From: Discostella pseudostelligera
Taxonomy: Eukaryota; Bacillariophyta; Thalassiosirophyceae; Thalassiosirales; Thalassiosiraceae
Direction of reading: 5' to 3'
Assembly (NCBI GenBank): GCA_036940085.1
Contig: JALLBK010000617.1
Coordinates: 1-16,107, forward strand
Length of the DNA: 16,107 nt
The notes beneath the pieces are model-generated. The model searched no databases. It saw only the letters and a list, made by a program, of their open reading frames with translations, and was not told where the DNA came from. Below, one piece after another: positions 1 to 8,685 of the stretch (positions are counted from its first letter, which is position 1; the number at the start of each line of letters is the position of its first letter). The translations under genes were made by a program, and so were the position numbers.

Positions 1-3000
1 TGCTGCTGCTACTGATGATGATCAAGTCGACGATGACGATGATGATGCCAGCAACCGATTACTCCAAGCATCCACCTCTCCCACCCCCTCCACTACAACA
101 TCTACTTCATCATCCTCCACCTCCTCTACTGCCACCACCACCACCTCTACGACTGCATCAACAACATCTACCACCACCACCGCGTCCACCTCAACTCTCC
201 TCATCGGAGTACCACCCATCTACCTACCCCCATCCTCCCGTCTCTCACTCTACATCTCCACCCCGTCCGGTCCACACCTGCGTTATTCCTCCACTATCAT
301 TGATTCTCGATTTTACAAATCCGATGCTTTGCTACTCGATGCCAATGGAGCGGCCAAACGCAAGGGGTGGGACGGACAAGTACTGTATCCTCGAGCATTT
401 AGTGGTGGTTTGCATTATTATATGGGGAATGAGATTTTGGAGGAGTGGCATCCGGTGAATGTTGTCGGCACTGATACCACCAATGGAGATGATAATGATA
501 CTGCCACCGCCACCACCACCACCGATGGAGACTCTGCGGAAGAACTACTACCATCCAACTGGGCCTCTCCCACTCTCACACCCACCACTTTCTCTCCCAC
601 CGTGTCCATATCACCCACCTCCTCCCTAGTTCCCAGCTCTTCTCCCACGGCATCACCCTCCGGCACACCGTCTACCTCTCCCACCTCCTATCCAACATGG
701 AGTCCCGTCTCCTATTCTTCCTTTAGCACTCCATTTGAAGCTGAGGATGCCAAACCAGTCTATGTCTACGCCGGATCCATGTTCGATCTCCGAGGACGCA
801 AAACCATTGAAATCAATAGTATCGGGATACACACCTACCTCACTTCTGCTCTCACTATCAATCTCTACATTCGTTCTCAAGAGACTAGTGTCGCAAGTAG
901 TAGTGATTCTGCATTGGGCGGGAATCGAAGCTATGTCGGACATGAAGATACATTGGATGGATGGGAATTGCGCGGTGGGAATATTACTATAGTGGGGAAT
1001 GGTATGGGTGTACCAACCTATTTGCCCTATGGATCATTTGAACCAATCTTACTCAAAGAGAAGGAGGTGCTGGGGGTGTACATCACCTCGATTGATGGAC
1101 CATATTTGCGTTCGAGTATGGGAGAGGAAGAAGGAAAACCACACAGTGCCAATCCCGATATGGTCATCTATGAAGGTATTGGCAAACGCTATCCTATAGA
1201 AAGTGGTGGATTATCTCCACGTGTATTCAATGGTGTGTTTGAATATGTAGTGCTCGATACACCCACCTCGGCACCGACTATGGATCTAAGTGGCGGGGTG
1301 GGAAGTATAGGTGAGAAGAATAAGAAGGTGGCCAATGCTACCTTTGCCCCTGTATCGGATCTATACATTGTAGAGGAAGAGGAGACCGATGGTAGTAGTA
1401 GTGGGAATGGCACGTATGGTCGTGGCACCCAGCTCATGGTAGATGGCTTTCCGAAAAAAGTATCTCTGCTCTACTTTGATCTATCAGTATTGAATGGGAA
1501 TAGTACGGTAAATAAACCCAATCAGGTCCTCAAGGCATCATTGCGATTGTATTCCATGTCAAGTCAGAGTATGTTTGGTGGATATGTTGACATTTTGGCA
1601 AATGGTGGAGAGGATATTGATGAGGATACTACCTCATGGTTGAATACTGAGTATGGAAGCAAGAATGCCGAGGGGTTTGAACGCATGGGACAATTTCGAA
1701 GTGTGTGGCCGGAGAAATTCTATGAGATGGATGTAACACAGGCATTTCGTGGTTCCTCTTCGTCAACGACGGGTGAGGTGGAGGAGGATAGTATACCCAC
1801 CTCTCTCCTAGTACGACTCTCGTCTGATTTGCCCGATGGAGTAATGTACCGCAGCCGCGAGGGTGATTCCGACAATGGTCCACGTCTATTCATTACCTTT
1901 GCCTACAATCCCGATACCAAAAAGGCATTGGCACGAGAGTTTGGATCTGACCCGCCCACGGTTGCTCCCACGGTATTACCAGTTTGGGAAGATGCTGTCC
2001 CACCCGCCACTCCCGATCGATCGTACTTCAATTACGATCCCAGTGGATGGTATGGACCAGACTATTGGGAGAATATGGATGATGATGGATATTATGAACA
2101 ATTCCGTAGATTGAAAACGGATATTAGTTGGAATCGATGCGGGAGAGGAGAGCGACAAAGTCCACGAGATTTGTGCGCTACTACGGATAAATGTTTGGAA
2201 TTTCATCAAACTCGTCCTAGAGTAAGTCCATGATGATGCACACTCATTATTTCTCTTTGCGACATATAGTTGGTTGATTTCATGTTGATGCTTTATCGCT
2301 CGAACCGAAATCCCTCACGTGTAATCTTCCTCTTCCTACATGAATCAACAGATTGGTGAATATGGACTTACCGACGAGAGTTGGGCCCGTCCCACTCCTC
2401 TCATCATGCACAACAAGCTTCGTCTTCAATACCCCGAACGTCGCTCCGAGTGGGAGCGTCCAGAACCACCCGGTGCTGACTTTGCACGGAATGTCTTCAA
2501 CAGTGGCATCCAGGACATACTGCACATCGATCTCAAGGTACGAAGCGAACATCGATTGTGCGGGAAGCAGTACGATGGAGAGATGCAATTGTTCTATATC
2601 CATAGGGAGGGAAATTTGGAGGCATTGTCGGTGCTAATAGAGGTCGACAGTACAGAGATTAATGGACATTTCCAAGTATTGTTGGATTACTTCCAGGATA
2701 AGTTTGATCAGGATGCATCGTTGTGTTTGCGAAGACGGACGAAGGCGAGGGCTTTGTTTGGACGAGGAAGAGATGGAAAGTCTGATACGAAGCTTCGAGG
2801 GATGTCGTCCTCGTCATCCATCGAGGACGAAGATCAAGATGAAACGACAGATACCGTCGAGGAAGAAGAGGGTAATGCATCCACAAGCTCACTCGGATCA
2901 CTCCTGTACCAAAAAATACACGACAGTTTCCTTCGCCACCTCCAACAACAACGACGACGACGCACGGAGCGTCCACCGACCTGGAATCCACTTGAACCAT

Positions 3001-3377
3001 GGTACGTTTTACAATCGATCCACTTCTGGGGATACAGTGGCTCGATCACCGAACCACCCTGCTTCGAGGAGGTGCACTGGCGTGTCATCGACGTGCCCAT
3101 GAAGATACACTTCAATCAGTATCTGCAGCTCAAGCGCCTCATGTTCGATCATGTCGATCCCGACACTTGTCAGAAGACTAGCACCCATTATGACGAAAGC
3201 AATGCTCGACCAGTCCAGTCAGATCAGGGTGGAGCCACCTACCGTTGTCGTCGGTCGGATTATGCCAGTGATATGGAACGTGCCGCGAGTGGACGCGTTA
3301 AAGGATTTGTGTTGGAGGAGAATTGGTGGGGTGTGAACAACCTCCCGTACGTCACTGGAGAGTTTCCGAATGTTTAA
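1..3377 (+). CDS. Extracellular multidomain protein, 5' partial: duplicated domain + DNRLRE-type domain + carbonic-anhydrase-like domain
   Basis: The frame is open from base 2, so the true start lies upstream. At least 1081 residues are encoded by exons 2-2221 and 2352-3377. In order: acidic and Ser/Thr-rich tract (residues 1-65); partial copy of an unnamed domain (66-142); Pro/Thr/Ser linker (188-240, SPT repeats); full second copy (245-418); DNRLRE-type beta domain (446-634) with LLYFDLS, LKASLRLYS, MDVTQAF and YRSREGDSDNGPRL, all typical of that family; then an alpha-carbonic-anhydrase-like domain (about 700-1081) with RQSPRDL, RSEHRLCGKQYDGEMQ and GYSGSITEPPC. The three zinc-ligand positions read Asp, Lys and Gln, so hydratase activity is unlikely. 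R-x-L motifs occur at residues 19-21 and 702-704, the latter just ahead of the CA domain. A wall or extracellular-matrix role is inferred. It converges on the next gene. Confidence 0.88.
734..1255 (+). other. Second copy of a duplicated unnamed extracellular domain (protein-coding)
   Basis: Residues 245-418 run from VYVYAGSMFDLRGRKTIEI to NGVFEYVV. The C-terminal half resembles residues 66-142 (bases 197-427). Matching blocks are GVPTYLP with GVPPIYLP, LGVYITSIDGPYLR with LSLYISTPSGPHLR, and PRVFNGVFEYV with PRAFSGGLHYYM. This is an internal duplication. I recall similar W..G..TIVG..G.pt.LP...Y.tS...LRYS modules in secreted diatom proteins but cannot name a family. Confidence 0.65.
2222..2351 (+). 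other. Spliceosomal intron (130 bases, phase 0) in the carbonic-anhydrase-like gene
   Basis: The donor is AGA|GTAAGTCC and the acceptor is AATCAACAG|ATTGG. Splicing joins two long open frames exactly between codons (TRPR|IGEYG). It links the RQSPRDL motif in exon 1 to the SEH and GSITEPP motifs in exon 2, completing a single CA-like domain. Reading through gives a stop at 2231-2233. Confidence 0.9.
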
Positions 3378-3582
3378 GCGTGAGAGTAGAGTTATGATAC
3401 ACGCATTTGCTCAGCGTGACAGGCATCATTTACATAGATTATTATTTGTAGGAGAGAGAGAGATTAGAGAATGAAATTGACGAAGTGTGTGAAATGCTTC
3501 GTTCGATATATGAACAATGTCACATTAAATATTAACCTGATACGAACGAATTCGTTATCCATAACAGGAATCCACATTCACT
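3378..3582. other. Short intergenic region between two convergent genes
   Basis: These 205 bases separate the stop codons of the CA-like gene (+) and the silaffin-like gene (-). They contain a GA run (about 3453-3463) and a perfect 12-base palindrome, aacgaattcgtt, at 3545-3556. The two 3' untranslated regions probably lie here and may overlap. No canonical poly(A) signal stands out. Confidence 0.5.
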
Positions 3583-6012
3583 TTACACACTTCGATCTCT
3601 CAGTCTCTTCTTCAACGGCTTGTCGAATCTTTGATCCTTCACTTTTGTCTTTACAATCGATACACCTTTTCTTAATGTGGTCTCCCTGCTGTGTTTGGTC
3701 AATCTCCTCCCAAATACTTCATTGAATTCCTCAACTCCTTCTTTTTCATCATCTGGTACAGGTTGGTTCAGATCAAAGTCCTGTGGATATTGCACATCTA
3801 TGTAAAGTAATCGACTACTCGGCATGGAAGCAATATCATCCTCGGACGGTTCTTCGTCATCTTCTTCCGGTGGTTTGTCTTCATCTGTTGGTGGTTCATC
3901 TTCATCTTTCGGAGGTTTATATTCATCCTTCGAAGGTTCATCTTTATCTTTCGACGATTCTTCATCTTCCGAATGCGAAGATGACGTTTTACTTGTTTTG
4001 GAATGATGCGACGATGACTTGCCCGACTTGCCAAAATTGAAATGATCCACGAGATCGCCACTAGGCATGGAGAGTTCTGGCTTACCCGACTTTGAATTCG
4101 ATTCATGCACTTCATCCTCTGACGATGAAGATGGCTTGTGATGTTTGCTCGACTTGGACGACGACGATGAATGCTTGTGATGCTTGCTCGACTTGGACGA
4201 GGCACTCACCGCATCAGTGGTGGGCATGTACGTGGGTATACTGCTGCCACTTTCACCACCACCGGAGGAGGCGGGACAAAATTCTGGAATGGCTGGATTC
4301 AAATTATCAAACATTGTCCAACCAAAGACATCTCCCACCTCCACGGTAATATCGTCGGCATTACATCCCATGGTATATGTCCACATGATCCTATTCCGAA
4401 CAATCTCTCCGGATTGTGCCTGTCCTACTAATATCAATATGGCACCTCCGGGGACATACTCCAATTGTTTATCGAGGGGTATTTGTGGATTGAGATAGGC
4501 ACTGATGGATGTGTACGAGAGCGTGTAGCTGGTAATACTACTCAATGATGATGCTGATGGATCCGTCAATGCGAAATTGATGTATTGATCGTCTTGATTG
4601 ATAATGTTCATGTTGGGGGATGTATCCATTTCGAGGAATTGTGCCGAAAGAAGCTTGTTGGGGATGAGGGACATCATACTACTGCTGCTACCTCCGCTAT
4701 TATCTTCGGTGGTGATGGAGATGGGAATGGTCGTGGTATCGTCGTCGTTATCATCCTCAGTAGTGGTGAGGTAGGTGGGAAACGAAGTTGGAGTTTCCTC
4801 CTCTTGAAGAGTACGGCGTGATGAATGTTCGAGGACTGCTTCTCCTACTGCTGCATCCCCAACGATGCTCCGCTTTAGTTGATAAATCTCTTCCTGTCTA
4901 GATTTCCACTCTGGAAACTTGCGAAAGAATTCATCATTGGGTGGGATGGACGTCCATTGATCGATGATGCTGTTGGTCTTCTCTTGCGGTAGTAGGCGTC
5001 GTCGGAAGCTCTCCTTCGACGAAGAAGAGGTAGTTGTAGCAGTCGTAGTATGCTCCTCCAAATTTTTGGCATGAGAAGCTGTAGTAGGTGCATAAGTGGT
5101 GAATAGAGACGATTGATAAGTATTGGGAACTGTCGGAGCATACGTTCCATCATCGGTGGGATAGGGTGTGATTGCTTCTACTGCTGTTGGATGATACGTT
5201 GGAATGGACGGCTCCTCCTTGTCGAGCGTACCCGAAAATATCCACTTGAGACTAGCGTCGGCTTTGTTATCATTGTTGTTTTTATTTCCAGTAGAATCGC
5301 GATTTGCCTCCTTCGTCGCACCCTTGCCTTTGCCCCTCGACGCACCACGACTTTCCTCCGTGACATCGTTGATACTTGTTGGACTTATCGTTGGACTAAA
5401 TGTTGGATAGTATGTGTCCACTGGAACGTCGGTGTTGGTTGTTTCACCATCACTAACATCATCGCCTTCAGTAACATCGGTGGGTGGCGGCAATGGCAAT
5501 GTTTCGATAAATGACGTACTACTTGTTGGTGCACCCGTGATGATGGTACTTGCCACGGGTGGAATGGTTGCCAAGGGTGGAATGGTCTCGCTAGTACTTG
5601 GGACGGGAGGAGGAGAAGGAATAGGAATTGGAATCGGGAGCAGCGGTCCCACGCCAACATCGCCCGCCTCACCCAATAGACATAATGTACCGCGAATGCC
5701 GGCATTGGTTTTTATAGTATCGAATGAACAATCTTTGGAGAAGTCAAGTCGTAATTGGAATGTGGTGGGAGAACAACTGCATAGAGAATAGAATGAGGAC
5801 GATTGATGGGGGTGTAGTTCACGTTGCTGTTGCATTGACGGTGGTACGAGGCGACGACGATATCTCTGGATCGGTTGTCTCCTGTCGCCACTGATAGCAA
5901 CTACATTTTCCTCTATTAACAATGTATTCAATATTGTATCACCATTGTATGCCGATGCCGACACGGGTGGTGCACTCAGTGCAAGAAGTAGGGCAATTGT
6001 TGGAAATTTCAT
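3583..6012 (-). CDS. Secreted silaffin-like / biosilica-matrix candidate protein with R-x-L motifs (809 aa)
   Basis: A single exon. The ATG at 6012-6010 begins a clear signal peptide (MKFPTIALLLALSAPPVSASA). Next come an R-x-L motif (53-55), a short Cys domain (C78, C80, C95, C111; FQLRLDF, AGIRGTLC), and a Pro/Thr-rich region with YPTFSPTISPT. A second R-x-L (338-340) and a third (400-402) precede a folded domain (about 455-579: LEMDTSPNMNIINQDDQY, YVPGGAILILVG, C550, C579). The tail (605-675) holds Ser-Lys-His tracts with K-x-x-K spacing, then a highly acidic Asp/Glu/Pro/Lys block (681-726), further R-x-L sites (734-736, 769-771) and a basic C-terminus. Lys/Ser tracts plus R-x-L are known from Thalassiosira silaffins and cingulins. 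A function in silica morphogenesis is inferred from composition and architecture, not homology I can verify. The middle domain is one I associate with secreted diatom proteins. Confidence 0.88.
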   Translation of the reverse strand: MKFPTIALLLALSAPPVSASAYNGDTILNTLLIEENVVAISGDRRQPIQRYRRRLVPPSMQQQRELHPHQSSSFYSLCSCSPTTFQLRLDFSKDCSFDTIKTNAGIRGTLCLLGEAGDVGVGPLLPIPIPIPSPPPVPSTSETIPPLATIPPVASTIITGAPTSSTSFIETLPLPPPTDVTEGDDVSDGETTNTDVPVDTYYPTFSPTISPTSINDVTEESRGASRGKGKGATKEANRDSTGNKNNNDNKADASLKWIFSGTLDKEEPSIPTYHPTAVEAITPYPTDDGTYAPTVPNTYQSSLFTTYAPTTASHAKNLEEHTTTATTTSSSSKESFRRRLLPQEKTNSIIDQWTSIPPNDEFFRKFPEWKSRQEEIYQLKRSIVGDAAVGEAVLEHSSRRTLQEEETPTSFPTYLTTTEDDNDDDTTTIPISITTEDNSGGSSSSMMSLIPNKLLSAQFLEMDTSPNMNIINQDDQYINFALTDPSASSLSSITSYTLSYTSISAYLNPQIPLDKQLEYVPGGAILILVGQAQSGEIVRNRIMWTYTMGCNADDITVEVGDVFGWTMFDNLNPAIPEFCPASSGGGESGSSIPTYMPTTDAVSASSKSSKHHKHSSSSSKSSKHHKPSSSSEDEVHESNSKSGKPELSMPSGDLVDHFNFGKSGKSSSHHSKTSKTSSSHSEDEESSKDKDEPSKDEYKPPKDEDEPPTDEDKPPEEDDEEPSEDDIASMPSSRLLYIDVQYPQDFDLNQPVPDDEKEGVEEFNEVFGRRLTKHSRETTLRKGVSIVKTKVKDQRFDKPLKKRLRDRSV
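3835..3972 (-). repeat. Coding acidic repeat (Asp/Glu/Pro/Lys) of the silaffin-like protein
   Basis: Residues 681-726 are degenerate short repeats of the type KDEDEPP, KDEYKPP and TDEDKPP. They form a strongly acidic block right after the Lys/Ser tract, so the tail is a polyampholyte. The opposite strand gives a Ser-rich shadow ORF with no support. Confidence 0.7.
3988..4200 (-). repeat. Coding repeat: K-x-x-K / Ser / His tracts of the silaffin-like protein
   Basis: Residues 605-675. Two K-x-x-K-x-x-K clusters (K607/610/613 and K620/623/626) repeat every 13 residues, followed by KSGK (641), KSGK (662) and KTSK (672). In DNA, a 27-base unit at 4135-4161 recurs at 4174-4200 with one mismatch, which indicates recent local duplication. 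Such lysine spacing flanked by Ser is where polyamine and phosphate modifications sit in known silaffins; modification here is inferred. Confidence 0.75.
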
Positions 6013-6651
6013 TTGTTTCCCTCCTCCTCTCTCTTACTCTTACTCTTACTCAATAGATGTAAATGAATGTATTATGAAGATCAGTTGCGAGTCGTTGCCG
6101 ATAGTATTCAGATGATACTTTTATCCACGGTGCGGCCTTATCTCGTCACGTCCAAATGAACAATAGTTCGTGTTGGGTCGGCTTATCGGCCGAAGGATCT
6201 GTGGCTGCAATGTCGATGCGTCGTGTGAACCGAAAGACGGAATCAATTTTCCAAGACGCCAAGCCAGCTTGTTGATAGGTTTCTGTCCTCTCTGGCTGGT
6301 GGATAACCGAGACGCATATTATCACTCATGAGATGATGATGATCTTGGTGATAACGATGAGCGACACAAAATTTTGTTGACGTTCGGTGATGTTTGATGG
6401 ATGCAAATTTGAATTTCACTCATCGGCGTCCTTCAAATTTCAAATAATGGGTCATACGAGTTCCTCTAAGGGCAAAATTCAAATGTTTTGAACGGTCATA
6501 CTTGTACTGCATTCCCATGTATAAAGGAAAGCCAAAAATGGTATTCGCTCTCGTATGGATTCCTATGTTAATCTGACCCTTCCACGTTGCGATCGTCTGT
6601 CCATCAATGAACCCAACAACAACAACCGCTCACAACAACAACCATTCAACC
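6013..6651. other. Upstream region of the silaffin-like gene; no gene seen
   Basis: Next to the silaffin-like start, the minus-strand leader is purine-rich with three GTAAGA units (about 6031-6052). Also present are a 12-base palindrome acaaaattttgt (6365-6376) and a small inverted repeat aaatttgaa/ttcaaattt (6405-6413, 6432-6440). A TATAAA at 6520-6525 faces the possible microgene at 6652. Any regulatory role is inferred. Confidence 0.4.
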
Positions 6652-6952
6652 ATGGCCGCCATGGGGCGTCGGCGGACATCGTTCCATAATGCTACACAGG
6701 GTAGAGGTGAGGTGAAGGATGGAGAGAGTAAGAGAGAGAGAGAGAGACCACGGTTTGCTACATCACGTCTTCGTCTAACCACTCGTATCAACAAAAATAT
6801 TTGAATAGAAATGAACAATGAATGGTCGGCGCGATGATGAAGATGCCATTATTTTCGACAAGCGATACAATAATCAACCTTGGGACGTCGGCAGGTTTAT
6901 CGAGCAAACAGACAATCATGACGGATCGCAAGACGGAAGTCACGACGAGTAG
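6652..6952 (+). CDS. Possible two-exon microgene (about 50 aa), unrecognised
   Basis: A CAAC-rich leader precedes an ATG in a good context (accatgg, 6652). It starts MAAMGRRRTSFHNATQ, followed by GTAGAG/GTGAGG donor candidates (6701 or 6707) and a CTAAC branch-like motif (6776-6780). Downstream, 6843-6952 reads as natural-looking protein containing AIIFDKRYNNQPWDVGRF and ends in a hydrophilic tail before TAG. A phase-1 join to the AG at 6841-6842 keeps the frame. Alternatives are the acceptor at 6862, or an unspliced 44-codon ORF from the ATG at 6818. TATAAA lies 127 bases upstream of the proposed ATG. No function is assigned, and this may be chance or a gene remnant. Confidence 0.25.
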
Positions 6953-8685
6953 ATCCGATTAATCGTCGAAGAACATTTCGAACACACGTTGGAATATCTA
7001 GATGGGTAAATAGGTGGCGATCGTAGGTCAAATATCAATTGTTGAAATGTGGGAGAGAGCAGATGCAAAACGCAGGTAACGAAAGACGCTGATACCTGCT
7101 ACTTTACACACGCAGATCAAGCGAGCATTTGCTTCTCTCGCTCAGTTCTCGCTTTGATGGCCAAAAATGCCACATCACATCATTTGGATGATGCACCATG
7201 CATGGGCCATGGGGTGTGCGATGCGGTGTGCCATGCGGAGATATTATTGGATTGGTGGTTGATAGTGTGCTCTCCATCCTTTCGATCCGATTACTACATG
7301 ATTATTAACAGGAGAAGGGTGTGTTCATCAACATCCGTCTTTTACGCCGACGAATTTATGATGATGGAGTGAATTAGCGTCCGCGTGTCGAGAAGATATG
7401 AGTGGGCGAGATCCGCTCCCCAGAGAGTGATTGGTAGATTGTTGTATTATCCAAATCAAATCGATGCAAATCAGTATAACCAACGCAGTCAAGCATATTT
7501 TCGCACTTCGCTCTTCGCAGGTCGCTGCATCGTGACCATGATAAGTATATATCGTAGAGCGTCGTCGTCCGAGATCGGTAGATTGATCCATTCGCCCACA
7601 CACACCCATCATGTTATTGCCTGAGAAAAGAGTGTGTGGCCATCCAACTCTCATAACATCGGCGATCCCGACCCGACGGCTAGCTACCAATTCATAGGTA
7701 ATAATCACCAATGACACCAATGACCTTCACCAAGCACAGCATATTTATGACGATCTTTGCAACACATTTCCTTTTACATGTCTCCGAACATTATTTCTGC
7801 ATGAAAGTCAACATCCAGAGCCTATCGTTGTCCAGAGAGAAGAATAAGATGTTCAATTGCGGAGGCAGGGTGGAGGGGAGGCGGATGGAGGATGGAGGTG
7901 ATGGTTGGGAGAATGGAGAAGGAGTGCTGCATTTGTTACGCGTGGAATGTATCGCGATGTTGATTGTGTGTGAGAGTGTGGGAGACAGACAGACGGAGGT
8001 GCACTTGATTCAACGCTTGCGCCATCCGTTATTTTTCAGATGTAGTTTAATACTAATTCCTACGTGTGTCCTCTAATTTGAATTTGCCTCCGCCCATCTT
8101 TCCCTCCGACATTTCCACCATCTCTCCAACTCCTAATCACAGGCAACAAACAGAAGAATAGTGCGAGGGTCGAGGACGATGGATGATAGATAGCATGGCA
8201 TCGCATTGCCCTGTTGGCATTTGTGGCGCCGCGGTGCGGGGTACTCCTACTAGCAAAGAGAGAGGCTTGATGGTGCACTTAACGCACTTCTCCATGGACT
8301 AATCGCATTAGCAGACATTAACATCACTTCTTTGCTCACATCATTATCACCGGCATTGGTCATGATCAACAACGTTGCATGGGATCAATAGGACATTATT
8401 GGAATTCCTCCACATCCAATGGCCCACGACGACCTATCGTCAATCATTACAATCGCAACTAAGATACTTCACTTCTTTCTCCTAATAGTGTGGGTGGACA
8501 TCACGTTTCATTACATCGTCGACATTAGAAACATTTCTAACCACATTGTCGAAAGATTAGTGACGACGAATACTATCCAGTCGTTGTTGTCGTTTGGTTA
8601 CATCTAAAACGAACGAACGAGAGAGAGCGAGTTCTATTGAAAGCCGAGGTTGCACCATCAATCACAAAAATCACAATCGCACCAC
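6953..8685. other. Long region with no supportable gene
   Basis: Several 60-130 codon ORFs occur on both strands, but none has recognisable motifs, convincing starts or splice continuity. The region contains small ATGC-rich near-repeats (about 7186-7240). A GAAC/GAGA run (about 8605-8632) lies just before the ABHD17-like start and is probably its leader or promoter. A noncoding RNA cannot be excluded. Confidence 0.4.

Noticed and set aside
15..458. Pro/Leu/His-rich plus-strand ORF, and the Val/Glu-rich minus ORF at 22-219
   Set aside because: Shadows of the Ser/Thr-rich coding tract in the frame that is open from base 2.
2662..3102. 146-codon plus-strand ORF in another frame
   Set aside because: Lies within the CA-like exon 2, whose frame carries clear family motifs.
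3545..3556. 12-base palindrome as a terminator
   Set aside because: No loop and no T-run; eukaryotic 3' ends do not use such hairpins. Mentioned only as a sequence feature.
7049..8076. ORFs of 75-130 codons on both strands (7049-7372, 7328-7720, 7385-7624, 7711-8076)
   Set aside because: Irregular composition, no motifs, several overlapping each other, and no splice continuity.
8419..8607. 62-codon ORF with a hydrophobic segment upstream of the ABHD17-like gene
   Set aside because: ATG start but no recognisable family; the hydrophobicity may be chance in AT-rich sequence. It could be an upstream ORF, but nothing supports that.
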